A stretch of 23,004 bases of DNA from an uncultured Bacteroidales bacterium (GCA_945983015.1 CAMFSN010000014.1:1-23004); one strand, 5' to 3'; shown: positions 1 through 7,473, counted from the stretch's first letter. Numbers and translations: made by a program. Notes: generated by a model not told the origin, from the sequence alone.

Positions 1-16
1 TCGTGAAATCAAATAA
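1..16 (+). CDS. rpmG: 50S ribosomal protein L33, last codons only (5' partial)
   Basis: Only the final four codons (R-E-I-K) and a TAA stop are inside the window. An ending of the H-K/R-E-I-K type is what I recall for Bacteroidota bL33, and in this phylum the L33 gene commonly lies directly before the DUF4295 gene, which follows here after 19 nt. The call rests on this short tail plus gene order, so it is an inference. The upstream sequence would settle it. Confidence 0.6.
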
Positions 17-20
17 TTTT

Positions 21-26
21 AGGAGG
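21..26 (+). promoter_or_regulatory. Perfect Shine-Dalgarno AGGAGG before the DUF4295 gene
   Basis: AGGAGG lies 9 nt upstream of the ATG at 36. It is the only convincing Shine-Dalgarno sequence at a proposed start in this window; the others have A-rich or promoter sequence there, apart from a GGGGAGG before 11056 that is also codons of the preceding gene. In Bacteroidia the anti-SD of 16S rRNA is known to be sequestered on the ribosome by bS21, bS18 and bS6, so SD-led initiation is exceptional. Confidence 0.7.
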
Positions 27-35
27 ATATAGAAT

Positions 36-194
36 ATGGCAAAGAAAGCCGTCGCTACATTCGCAGCTAAAGCCGGTGCTAAGAGCATGGTTAAGTGCAT
101 CCGTATGGAGAGGTCTCCTAAGACAGGTGCTTATGTTTTCACAGAGCAGCTTGTCGAAGAGGCTCAGGCTAAAGAGATGTTCGGAAAGAAATAG
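36..194 (+). CDS. DUF4295 family small basic ribosome-associated protein
   Basis: This 52-residue ORF starts MAKKAVATFAAKAG and contains the family core R-S-P-K-T-G-A-Y-V-F near residues 27-36. The protein is short, lysine-rich and ends in KK, like a ribosomal protein. DUF4295 is a Bacteroidota-specific family encoded next to L28 and L33. From memory, it was seen in a Flavobacterium ribosome structure and named bL38; that name should be confirmed. The gene follows the L33 tail, has a strong SD, and is closed by a terminator at 216-244, so it is the last gene of an rpmB/rpmG-type operon. It is too short for ordinary ORF length cut-offs. Confidence 0.9.
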   Translation: MAKKAVATFAAKAGAKSMVKCIRMERSPKTGAYVFTEQLVEEAQAKEMFGKK

Positions 195-215
195 TTTTCG
201 AAGTATTTTATATGC

Positions 216-244
216 ATAGGGTGGCCATCGGTCACCCTATTTTA
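216..244 (+). terminator. Rho-independent terminator after the DUF4295 gene
   Basis: An 11-bp inverted repeat (ATAGGGTGGCC / GGTCACCCTAT, one G-U pair, loop ATC) is followed directly by TTTTA. It separates the ribosomal protein unit from the ftsY operon. Confidence 0.85.
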
Positions 245-267
245 TTCTTCACCCAGTACTCAGAGTG

Positions 268-299
268 CTTGCACTCTTTGCTTAAAATGACTATATTTG
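268..299 (+). promoter_or_regulatory. Bacteroidota-type promoter of the ftsY operon
   Basis: A -7 element TATATTTG (292-299) fits TAnnTTTG exactly. CTTG at 268-271 is a 3/4 match to the -33 TTTG with 20 nt spacing. Only 6 nt separate the -7 box from the ftsY ATG, so the mRNA should begin at or just before the start codon. Confidence 0.65.
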
Positions 300-305
300 C
301 GAGTT

Positions 306-1187
306 ATGGCGATTAGTTTTTTTCAGAAGATAAGTAGGGCCATAGTGGGCCGCTCCAGGGTTGATGAGGATACTCTGGATGCCATTGAAGAGGCCTTGAT
401 AGAATCGGATATGGGCGTGGATACCACTTTGAAGGTAATCGATGCTCTGGAGGAGAGGGTTTCCAGGGACAAGTTTATGTCCAGGGAGGAACTCTTTGCT
501 ATGCTCCGCTCGGAGATATCTGCCCTTATGGAATTGGACGAGCCGGAGAGTAAAAGCCTACATCCTCAGGTGATCCTGGTCGTCGGTGTGAATGGGGTTG
601 GAAAGACTACCACCATAGGAAAATTGGCCTACAAATATAAGAAGGAGGGGAAGAAGGTGATGCTCGGGGCCGCTGATACTTTTCGGGCAGCCGCGGTGGA
701 TCAGCTCTGTATATGGGCCCAGAGGGCAGGCGTGGAGATAGTGAGGCAGCAGATGGGCTCTGACCCGGCCGCTGTGGCTTACGATACGGTCAAGTCTGCA
801 GTTGCAAAGGGCTCTGACCTGGTGTTGATCGATACGGCAGGTCGTCTGCATAACAGGGTGGATCTGATGAATGAACTCAGTAAGATTCGGAATTCTGTGG
901 GGAAGGCTCTTCCTGGGGCTCCTTCCGAGGTGCTTCTGGTGCTGGATGCCAGTACGGGGCAGAACGCTTTCCAGCAGGCGAAAGAGTTCGCGAGAGCGAC
1001 GAAGATAAGTGAATTGGCATTGACGAAAATGGATGGAAGCGCGAGGGGTGGAGTGGCCGTGGGGCTGGTGGACCAGTTCCGTATTCCGATACGCTATGTG
1101 GGTGTAGGTGAAGGGATTGAGGATATCAGAGATTTTGACAGGGAGGAGTTTGTGAAGACTCTTTTCGAGGAAGATAATTTGAAATAA
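306..1187 (+). CDS. ftsY: Signal recognition particle receptor FtsY
   Basis: FtsY is the SRP GTPase that docks SRP-ribosome complexes at the inner membrane for cotranslational insertion of membrane proteins. From the ATG at 306 the protein has 293 residues. An N-domain helical bundle (about 1-80) precedes the G domain with G1 GVNGVGKTTT (about 94-103), the DTFRAAA insertion-box motif (124-130), DTAGR (176-180) and TKMD (240-243). A DARGG-like SARGG and a C-terminal GVGEGIEDIRDF complete the family. There is no long acidic A domain, so it is a short form. An in-frame TTG at 297 lies inside the -7 promoter box and cannot be the start. It leads an operon with pheT, DUF4296 and deoC; pheT begins 9 nt after the stop. 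Confidence 0.97.
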   Translation: MAISFFQKISRAIVGRSRVDEDTLDAIEEALIESDMGVDTTLKVIDALEERVSRDKFMSREELFAMLRSEISALMELDEPESKSLHPQVILVVGVNGVGKTTTIGKLAYKYKKEGKKVMLGAADTFRAAAVDQLCIWAQRAGVEIVRQQMGSDPAAVAYDTVKSAVAKGSDLVLIDTAGRLHNRVDLMNELSKIRNSVGKALPGAPSEVLLVLDASTGQNAFQQAKEFARATKISELALTKMDGSARGGVAVGLVDQFRIPIRYVGVGEGIEDIRDFDREEFVKTLFEEDNLK

Positions 1188-1196
1188 TTTAACGAT

Positions 1197-3650
1197 ATGA
1201 AGCTTAGTTATAATTGGCTTAAGGACTACATCGGCTGTCAGCTTAGCGTGCAGCAGGTGGCTGACATTATGACCTCCATAGGCATCGAGGTGGATGCAGT
1301 GGAAGAGAGTGAAGTGATTGAGGGTGGCTTGAAGAATGTGGTGGTGGCTAAGGTCTTGACCTGTGAGGCCCATCCGGATTCCGATCACCTGCACATTACC
1401 ACGGTGGATGACGGGGGTGAGAGTCCGGTCCAGGTAGTATGCGGTGCCCCTAACGTGGCTGCCGGTCAGAAAGTGCTTTTTGCTAAGATTGGCGCCGTGC
1501 TCCCGGGAGATTTCAAGATTAAAAAGTCTAAGATAAGGGGAGTGGAGAGTTTTGGAATGATCTGTGCCGAGGACGAATTGGGCATAGGCGAGAGTCACGA
1601 TGGCATCAAGGTCCTGCCGGAGGATGCTCCTGTGGGAATGCCTGCGAAGGAATACCTCCACCTGGAAAGCCAGGCTGTGATAGAGTATGAGATCACTGCC
1701 AATCGTGTCGATGCCGCCTCCCACTACGGAGTGGCCAGAGACATCTATGCTTATCTGAAATTGAACGATATCCCTTGCAGCCTGACTTTGCCGAAGGCAG
1801 GCAAGGCGGTCTCTGAGGCCGATTTGTCCAGGCCGGCTCCGGTCAGCGTGGAAGTCAGGGACCTGGACGGAGCTCCTCACTATACGGGTCTCTGCATAGA
1901 GGGACTGAAAGTGGCTCCTTCGCCTAAGTGGTTGCAGGATAAGCTTACAGCCATAGGCAGCAGGCCTATTAACAATGTGGTGGACATCTCTAACTTCATA
2001 CTTTTCGAACTTGGCCAACCGCTGCATACCTTTGACGCCGATAAGATAGCCTCTTCCAAGGTCATCGTCAGAAGGGCTCAGGAGGGAGAGCATATCCGCA
2101 CCCTTGACGGACAGGACAGGACTTTGAGATCCACTGATATGGTGATAGCTTCAGAAGAAGGGCCAATGTGTATAGCCGGAGTCTTCGGAGGCGAAGACAG
2201 CGGTGTAAGCGAGAGTACCACCAGACTCTTCCTGGAGAGTGCCTATTTCGATCCGGGCAGCATTCGCAAGACTAGCAAGACCCAGCAGCTTTCCACCGAT
2301 GCTTCCTATCGTTACGAGCGTGGCGCCGATCCGAATATCTGCCTCTATGCCCTTGAGAGGGCGGCAGACCTGCTGGTGGAAATCGCCGGCGGAAAGGTGG
2401 TGGGACCTGTTTATGACAACTACCCTCAGCCTATAGCCAGGAAGCGCATAGACTTGGATTACGGCCGGATTTGCCGCTTCATAGGCAAGGAGATTGGCGA
2501 TGAGAAGATAGATTTGATTCTCAATTCTTTAGGCTACGAATTTGAAAGTCGGGAAGGACGCCTCGCCACCGTGCTTGCTCCAAGTTATATGGTGGATGTG
2601 TACAGAGAGTGCGATGTGGTGGAGGAAATCCTTAGAATCTACGGTTATAATAACATAGAACTCCCTTCCCAGATGAGGATGTCCGTAAACGCCACTCCGT
2701 CGCCCGATCCGGAGGCCGTGCGTAATCTGATATCTAATTTCTTGTCTGCCAATGGTTTTGTCGAGACTATGAACAACTCTCTTACCAAGGGTGAGTACTA
2801 TGAGGCTTTGAAGGCTTTCCCTGCCGATCACTGCGTGCATATTCTCAACCCTCTGAGTTCTGACCTTAACGTACTGCGTCAGACCCTGGTCTTGAATGCC
2901 TTGGAGGTGGTGGCATATAATGTCAATCGCCAGATTTCTGCTTTGAAGATATTCGAATACGGTTCTGTATATCAGAGACTCCCTGAGAAGGATTCCAAGA
3001 CTTTGGAAGGCTACGAAGAGCATCAGAATTTCTGTCTTGCCATCAGTGGCACTTCTGAAAAGACTTGGAGAGGGGAAGCCAAAAAGTCGGATTACTATCA
3101 GTTGAAAGCATATTTCGAATTGCTTTTAAAGCGTTTTGGAGCAGATATTTATCAACTTTGGAACGAGTCGGCTCCTTCAGATATCTATAGCGAGGGAATG
3201 GTTTACAAACTCCCTGGGAGCGGGAAGCTGCTCGCTACCCTGGGAAGGATTAATCCGGCATTGGCCAGAAAGTTCGGTGTAAAACAGGCTGTATATGCAG
3301 CAGAGATATCCTGGCCTGTGCTGTTTGAACTGATAAAGAGGAATAAGGTGTCTTTCAAAGAGTTGCCTAAATACCCTGAAGTTAGAAGAGACCTGGCTCT
3401 GCTCCTGGATGAGAATGTCAGCTATGCAAGCCTTAGGGCAGCGGCTTTCAAACAGGCGAAGAAGATTCTTAAGAATGTCTCTCTGTTCGACGTGTACAGA
3501 GGGGATAAGATCCCTCAGGGAAAGAAACAGTATGCCTTGAGTTTTACTTTCCAGGATCCTGAAAGGACACTTACCGACCAGGAGATTCAAAAGATTATGG
3601 ACAGTCTGCTCAATTCATTCACTTCCAATTTCGGAGCTCAGCTCAGATGA
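1197..3650 (+). CDS. pheT: Phenylalanine-tRNA ligase beta subunit
   Basis: This 817-residue protein is the beta chain of the alpha2-beta2 PheRS, which charges tRNA-Phe and edits misacylated Tyr-tRNA. In order it shows an N-terminal EMAP-II-like tRNA-binding domain (about 40-150, with AHPDSDHLHITTVD and SFGMICAEDELGIG), the B3/B4 editing region (about 210-400, INNVVDISNFILFELGQPLH), the B5 domain (about 410-480), the catalytic-core-like region, and a C-terminal anticodon-binding FDX-ACB domain (about 725-817, LPKYPEVRRDLALLLD). The length is normal for the phylum. It is cotranscribed with ftsY, and its TGA overlaps the next ATG. No pheS is present in the window, so the two subunit genes are separated, as is usual in Bacteroidota. 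Confidence 0.97.
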   Translation: MKLSYNWLKDYIGCQLSVQQVADIMTSIGIEVDAVEESEVIEGGLKNVVVAKVLTCEAHPDSDHLHITTVDDGGESPVQVVCGAPNVAAGQKVLFAKIGAVLPGDFKIKKSKIRGVESFGMICAEDELGIGESHDGIKVLPEDAPVGMPAKEYLHLESQAVIEYEITANRVDAASHYGVARDIYAYLKLNDIPCSLTLPKAGKAVSEADLSRPAPVSVEVRDLDGAPHYTGLCIEGLKVAPSPKWLQDKLTAIGSRPINNVVDISNFILFELGQPLHTFDADKIASSKVIVRRAQEGEHIRTLDGQDRTLRSTDMVIASEEGPMCIAGVFGGEDSGVSESTTRLFLESAYFDPGSIRKTSKTQQLSTDASYRYERGADPNICLYALERAADLLVEIAGGKVVGPVYDNYPQPIARKRIDLDYGRICRFIGKEIGDEKIDLILNSLGYEFESREGRLATVLAPSYMVDVYRECDVVEEILRIYGYNNIELPSQMRMSVNATPSPDPEAVRNLISNFLSANGFVETMNNSLTKGEYYEALKAFPADHCVHILNPLSSDLNVLRQTLVLNALEVVAYNVNRQISALKIFEYGSVYQRLPEKDSKTLEGYEEHQNFCLAISGTSEKTWRGEAKKSDYYQLKAYFELLLKRFGADIYQLWNESAPSDIYSEGMVYKLPGSGKLLATLGRINPALARKFGVKQAVYAAEISWPVLFELIKRNKVSFKELPKYPEVRRDLALLLDENVSYASLRAAAFKQAKKILKNVSLFDVYRGDKIPQGKKQYALSFTFQDPERTLTDQEIQKIMDSLLNSFTSNFGAQLR

Positions 3651-4366
3651 AAAGAAAAGGTCTCATAGTTCTCTCGGCGCTGCTCCTGCTTTTGTCCGTA
3701 GGGGCTTGCGCTCGTAAGGCCAGGGTCATTCCGGATAATAAACTCGCTGATATTTATGCGGAGATGTTCCTCGCTGACCAGTGGCTGTCCACTAACTACT
3801 CTTACAGAAGAGTGGCGGATACCACTTTGTTCTATGAGCCTATTTTTGAAAAGTACGGCTATAATCTGGCAGACTTTAACGAATCTATGCGTTATTATGT
3901 CAAAAAACCGGACAAATACGCTAAGATATTGAAAACTGCCGGATTGAAATTGGATGCTCAGGCGAAGAGATTGAAGAAAGTGGAGGATTATTATAATAAT
4001 AGGGAGAAGTTTTCTCCATATATTCCTAAAAGCTTTAATCTTGAGACCCTGATGTCCCAGGATACTATGATGAGCGTTTGTGTACGAGATATCGTGGAGG
4101 CTTGGCAGGTCGATGACAGTCTGGCAGTCAGGGACAGTTTGATAGTTAAGGACAGTGTGATAGTTAGAGATAGTGTGGTAGTTAAGGACAGTCTGGCAGT
4201 TAAAGACGCTTTGATAGTTAAGGATAGCCTGGCTGCTAAGGACACTCTGGCGCTGGAAAAGAAACTGACAGTTATGGATAGTCAGAAGGCTAAGCCATCC
4301 GTGTTCCGGCCTGTGAACAGACCTGTGGATTCTATGAAAATGCAAATGACAAACACTAAAAGATAA
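3647..4366 (+). CDS. DUF4296-family lipoprotein with eight C-terminal 6-residue repeats
   Basis: The 239-residue product has a type II signal peptide (KRKGLIVLSALLLLLSVGAC) with the lipidated Cys at 21. A DUF4296-like domain follows (about 27-110: I-P-D-N-K-L-A-D-I-Y-A-E-M-F-L-A-D). After a short linker, residues 157-204 consist of eight hexads of the form D-S-L-x-V-K/R. DUF4296 is a Bacteroidota family of unknown function, usually small lipoproteins, and it often has a low-complexity D-S-L-rich tail. The gene starts inside the pheT stop (ATGA overlap), indicating translational coupling, and deoC begins 6 nt after it. I can assign no function; an envelope location is inferred from the lipobox. 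Confidence 0.85.
   Translation: MKRKGLIVLSALLLLLSVGACARKARVIPDNKLADIYAEMFLADQWLSTNYSYRRVADTTLFYEPIFEKYGYNLADFNESMRYYVKKPDKYAKILKTAGLKLDAQAKRLKKVEDYYNNREKFSPYIPKSFNLETLMSQDTMMSVCVRDIVEAWQVDDSLAVRDSLIVKDSVIVRDSVVVKDSLAVKDALIVKDSLAAKDTLALEKKLTVMDSQKAKPSVFRPVNRPVDSMKMQMTNTKR
4115..4258 (+). repeat. Eight tandem 18-bp coding repeats in the DUF4296 gene
   Basis: Eight contiguous 18-bp units begin at 4115, 4133, 4151, 4169, 4187, 4205, 4223 and 4241, of the form GACAGTNTGNNAGTTAAG. They encode D-S-L/V-x-V-K/R hexads. The first five are closest to each other and the last three drift. The period of six codons keeps the frame if the copy number changes. Confidence 0.95.
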
Positions 4367-4372
4367 ACGATA

Positions 4373-5158
4373 ATGAGCAAGACAGAAATTTTGAAAAAAT
4401 GTTTCGGCTTTATGGATTTGACCACCCTCAAGCCCGAAGATACGCAGGCAAGCGTAAAGGCTCTGGTGGATAAGGTGAGCGAATATCACAGTCTTTATCC
4501 TGACTATCCTCTTCCTGCATCCATCTGCGTTTACCCTAACTTTGCACACGTGGTAAAGGAGCACAGGCTTAGCCCTGAGCTGCACGTGACTACGGTGGCC
4601 GGCTGTTTTCCTACTTCCCAGAGCTTTTTGGAAGTGAAGAAGGCTGAGGTCTTGATGGCCATAGAGGACGGGGCAGACGAAATAGATATAGTATTGGCCT
4701 TGAATGCCTTTCTGGCAGGAGATGAGAAGAGGGCAGCGGAGGAGATATCCCAGATCAAGCAGATATGTGCCGAGCACTCTGTGCTCCTGAAAGTGATTCT
4801 GGAAACCGGAATTCTCCGTAGTGAAGAACTGATTCATAAGGCTTCTATCCTCGCTATGGAGGCTGGAGCTGATTTTATTAAGACTTCCACCGGTAAGGTT
4901 AGCGTCAACGCCACTCCTGAGGCTGCCACCGTAATGTGCAAGGCTATTAAGGAGTACTATCAGAAGACAGGACGTAAGGTGGGCTTTAAGGCAGCAGGTG
5001 GGGTTTCCACTGCCGAAGAGGCTCTTCAATACTACGAAATCGGGGAAAGCATACTTGGCGAGGAGTGGATGAATAAGGATTTATTCCGCTTCGGAGTGAG
5101 CAGATTAGGAAATGCCCTGCTTTCCGCCATCGAAAACAAGCCTGTAACTCTCTTTTAA
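4373..5158 (+). CDS. deoC: Deoxyribose-phosphate aldolase
   Basis: DeoC cleaves 2-deoxy-D-ribose 5-phosphate to acetaldehyde and glyceraldehyde 3-phosphate in deoxynucleoside catabolism, in the cytoplasm. The 261-residue TIM-barrel protein has the Schiff-base lysine in ADFIKTSTGK (K170, equivalent to E. coli K167), the second lysine in VGFKAAGG (K206, equivalent to K201) and the acidic residue in DEIDIVLALNAFLAGD (D105, equivalent to D102). It is the last gene of the ftsY operon, 6 nt after the DUF4296 gene, and a strong terminator follows 18 nt after its stop. No other deo gene is nearby, so the operon is mixed rather than a nucleoside-catabolism cluster. Confidence 0.96.
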   Translation: MSKTEILKKCFGFMDLTTLKPEDTQASVKALVDKVSEYHSLYPDYPLPASICVYPNFAHVVKEHRLSPELHVTTVAGCFPTSQSFLEVKKAEVLMAIEDGADEIDIVLALNAFLAGDEKRAAEEISQIKQICAEHSVLLKVILETGILRSEELIHKASILAMEAGADFIKTSTGKVSVNATPEAATVMCKAIKEYYQKTGRKVGFKAAGGVSTAEEALQYYEIGESILGEEWMNKDLFRFGVSRLGNALLSAIENKPVTLF

Positions 5159-5176
5159 TCAGGAAGATCGTAACTT

Positions 5177-5211
5177 AGCCGTGTAAACTCGTTTTACACG
5201 GCTATTTTTTT
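5177..5211 (+). terminator. Rho-independent terminator of the ftsY-deoC operon
   Basis: A perfect 11-bp stem AGCCGTGTAAA / TTTACACGGCT with a five-base loop is followed by A and seven T. The T-tract runs into the -7 box of the next gene. Confidence 0.92.
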
Positions 5212-5212
5212 A

Positions 5213-5220
5213 TACTTTTG
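5213..5220 (+). promoter_or_regulatory. -7 promoter element of the zincin-like lipoprotein gene
   Basis: TACTTTTG matches TAnnTTTG and starts two bases after the preceding terminator's T-tract. No good -33 TTTG is at the expected distance; the terminator's 3' arm occupies it. The proposed ATG is 15 nt downstream. Confidence 0.5.
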
Positions 5221-5235
5221 CAAAAAGACTTGAAC

Positions 5236-6822
5236 ATGAAGAATTTTAAATTATTATTTCCGCTTTTGGCCTCTCTTTTAATGAGTGCCTGTAATTCCAG
5301 TCTTTGGGATCCTGACAGTATAGGGTCTTATGACGATGGGAGCGGCGTCACCCACGGAATGATAGTTCTGGGAGAAAGATTGGAAGATCCGTATTCGGTG
5401 GAAAATATGACCAAGGCTCTGAAGAGTCTGTATCCTACAAAGGCAAATATAGTGGAGCTGGAGGCTACCGACCACTATGTCCGACTTCTTCCAAGGGATT
5501 ATAAGGACATACAACTTTTGGAGGAGATGGGAGTGAAGATGTTGGATCACCCTTTGGATTATCGAATCCTGCAGGAAGGGGATTATTATCACGATCCGCA
5601 GATAGAGGAGGATAACATTACCTGGCAGTATGCGGTGGTCCCTCCTGACTTTATGGCTCCGCAGGGGGTGAAGTGCGAGTTACTGCACAAATGTTATTTG
5701 GCAGAGGCGGAAAACCAGACCAAGGCGGAGCTGATGGATGTGGATTGGGATCTGGTGGAAAGGGAGGCTTTCAGAATTACGGGGAATGAGGATATGCTTG
5801 TCCCTCAGACCAAAGGTGGTGAACCCAAGACTCCTGAGGGCAGAATCACTGTGATAGACGAGGATTACTCTGCTTCTCCCATCGGGGTGTCAGGAGTTCA
5901 GGTGTCCTGTAATGTCTTTGTTAAGTTTGACAGGTGTTATACTGATGAACAGGGCTATTATCAGATGCGTAAGACATTCACTTCGAAACCGCGATATAGA
6001 TTGGTGTTCACTAACAGCAAAGGCTTTACTCTGGGCTTGAACGCCATCTTCGTAAAGGGCTCTGTCTCTACTTTGGGTAAGCAGCCTGCCGAAGGTTATA
6101 ATCTCTGCGTGACGGACAAATCTGACGACAATTTATTTAGGAGATGTGCCATTAACAATGCCGCCTACGACTATTATAAAGCCTGTTCAGCTAAAGGTGT
6201 GAAGATTAAGACGCCACCATCAAATCTGAATATATGGGCTATTCCCATTATGGAGGCAAGCACAGCTGTTATGCTGCATCAGGGCGCCATCCTGGATTTG
6301 GACCCCATAGAGTCCGTTTTGGGAGTCTATTCTCCTATCGTTAAGCTCTTTATGCCGGATGTAATTTTGGGGACGAAGAATTATAAGTCTTATTCCCAAA
6401 TCTATCATCTGGTGCAGCACGAATTGGCTCATTGCAGTCATTATATGCAGGTGGGTAATGAGTATTGGGACAAATATGCCATAATGATACTCTCGTCTTA
6501 TCTTACTTCCGGAGGCGTGACTTACGGAACCGGTACGGAGGAAGATGCGGGCTATTGCGAAGTGGGAGAGATGTGGGCTTATTATGTGGAGAATATCCTG
6601 TATAGACAGAGGTATAATGATTACGATAATACTTTTGGGGATAAGTATTGGTTCCGTCCTGAGATATTGCTCTATCTGGATGACAGAGGAATGAACAGGT
6701 TCCAGATTTTCCCTGCATTGACAAAGGATGTTAACGGAAGAGATGCCCTGAGGAGTCGTCTCATAGTGCTTTACCCTGAGTGTAAGAGCATTATTAACGA
6801 GGCATTTAATAAATATATGTAG
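5236..6822 (+). CDS. Putative zinc-metallopeptidase-like lipoprotein (HELAH motif)
   Basis: From the ATG at 5236 the product has 528 residues; an in-frame TTG at 5218 sits in the promoter box. The signal peptide ends in the lipobox L-M-S-A-C (Cys19), so it should be a lipoprotein. Residues about 40-140 resemble a domain I recall from Bacteroidales lipoproteins (V-L-G-E-R-L-E-D-P-Y-S-V-E-N-M, then YYHDPQIEEDNITWQY). Residues about 202-265 look like a carboxypeptidase-regulatory-type beta-sandwich (GRITV...YTDEQGYY). HELAH at 395-399 is an HExxH zincin motif, with glutamates at 442 and 445 as possible third ligand. A surface or periplasmic protease role is inferred; the substrate is unknown. 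It stands alone, 88 bp before the DUF3575 gene. Confidence 0.7.
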   Translation: MKNFKLLFPLLASLLMSACNSSLWDPDSIGSYDDGSGVTHGMIVLGERLEDPYSVENMTKALKSLYPTKANIVELEATDHYVRLLPRDYKDIQLLEEMGVKMLDHPLDYRILQEGDYYHDPQIEEDNITWQYAVVPPDFMAPQGVKCELLHKCYLAEAENQTKAELMDVDWDLVEREAFRITGNEDMLVPQTKGGEPKTPEGRITVIDEDYSASPIGVSGVQVSCNVFVKFDRCYTDEQGYYQMRKTFTSKPRYRLVFTNSKGFTLGLNAIFVKGSVSTLGKQPAEGYNLCVTDKSDDNLFRRCAINNAAYDYYKACSAKGVKIKTPPSNLNIWAIPIMEASTAVMLHQGAILDLDPIESVLGVYSPIVKLFMPDVILGTKNYKSYSQIYHLVQHELAHCSHYMQVGNEYWDKYAIMILSSYLTSGGVTYGTGTEEDAGYCEVGEMWAYYVENILYRQRYNDYDNTFGDKYWFRPEILLYLDDRGMNRFQIFPALTKDVNGRDALRSRLIVLYPECKSIINEAFNKYM

Positions 6823-6835
6823 TGTTGATAAAGTT

Positions 6836-6876
6836 TCGCAAGTTGTACAAGGCTCTAAACACTTGCTCACTTGCGA
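6836..6876. repeat. 8-bp inverted repeat upstream of the DUF3575 gene
   Basis: TCGCAAGT (6836-6843) and ACTTGCGA (6869-6876) are exact inverted copies 25 bp apart. The palindrome TTGTACAA (6843-6850) overlaps the left copy by one base. There is no T-tract, so this is not an ordinary terminator; it could be an operator or an mRNA structure. A weak -7-like GAGATTTG overlaps the right arm. Confidence 0.45.
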
Positions 6877-6910
6877 GATTTGCTTGAGTAAACATAGTTA
6901 AGTAAAAGTT

Positions 6911-7444
6911 ATGAAAAGAAATAAATTTTTCATACTTTGGGTTCTGGCGATGCTTGTGAAAGTCTCGCCAGTATTTTCCCAAAACAAATTGGCCATTTCT
7001 ACCAATATGGTGGAATGGGTGGATGGAGCCACTTTAAATATGGACGCTTCCTATTCTTTCGGGGCGCATTGGAGTATGGTGGCTGGAGTGGACTATAATC
7101 CCTATAAGTCAGATGACAAACGGAGAGAGTTTTCGATGGGAGCCAGGTATTGGCCTTGGTATGTGTACAGCGGGTGGTGGTTTTCCGCCAGGGCCCAATA
7201 CCAGGAATTCAGTCAGCTTTCCCAGCAACTTTCGGAAGGGGACCGCTATGGAGCCTCGCTCTCCATAGGCTATTCCAGGATGATAGGCAAGCATTTTAAC
7301 TTGGATGTTGGCTGGGGTTTGTGGACAGGTTACGAGCATTATAAGGTATATGGTTGTCAGACTTGCGCAAGGATAAGGGAACAGGGAGAGAATTATTTTT
7401 TAATGCCGGATAAGATAATTCTGTCAATTTCCTATGTTTTCTAA
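6911..7444 (+). CDS. DUF3575 outer-membrane beta-barrel protein
   Basis: The 177-residue product has a Sec signal peptide (about 1-23, ending V-F-S-Q) and then alternating hydrophobic strands rich in aromatic residues, ending in S-Y-V-F, the usual C-terminal aromatic signature for outer-membrane barrels. The tail W-T-G-Y-E-H-Y-K-V-Y-G-C followed by a second Cys three residues later (CQTC) fits the DUF3575 family, which in Bacteroidales is commonly found in fimbrial or outer-membrane loci. No fimbrial gene is nearby. Its start is 88 bp after the zincin-like lipoprotein, and a tRNA promoter begins 10 bp after its stop. Function unknown; outer-membrane location is inferred. Confidence 0.8.
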   Translation: MKRNKFFILWVLAMLVKVSPVFSQNKLAISTNMVEWVDGATLNMDASYSFGAHWSMVAGVDYNPYKSDDKRREFSMGARYWPWYVYSGWWFSARAQYQEFSQLSQQLSEGDRYGASLSIGYSRMIGKHFNLDVGWGLWTGYEHYKVYGCQTCARIREQGENYFLMPDKIILSISYVF

Positions 7445-7454
7445 AAATTATTCG

Positions 7455-7462
7455 TATATTTG
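7455..7462 (+). promoter_or_regulatory. -7 promoter element of tRNA-Leu
   Basis: TATATTTG is an exact TAnnTTTG match, 11 nt before the first tRNA base. The -33 region has only T-rich sequence (GTTTT near 7435-7440), closer than ideal. Confidence 0.6.
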
Positions 7463-7473
7463 CAGACCCTTTT

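Noticed and set aside
558..2093. 511-codon open frame on the minus strand across ftsY and pheT
   Set aside because: It lies wholly opposite two clear genes, crosses their boundary, and has a low-complexity His/Leu/Arg-rich composition typical of an antisense shadow. No family is recognisable.
3638..5029. 463-codon minus-strand frame opposite the DUF4296 gene and deoC, with its own N-Y-Q-S/T-V repeats
   Set aside because: The repeats are the antisense reading of the 18-bp coding repeat. The sense frame has a signal peptide, lipobox and DUF4296-like domain, so the minus frame is a shadow.
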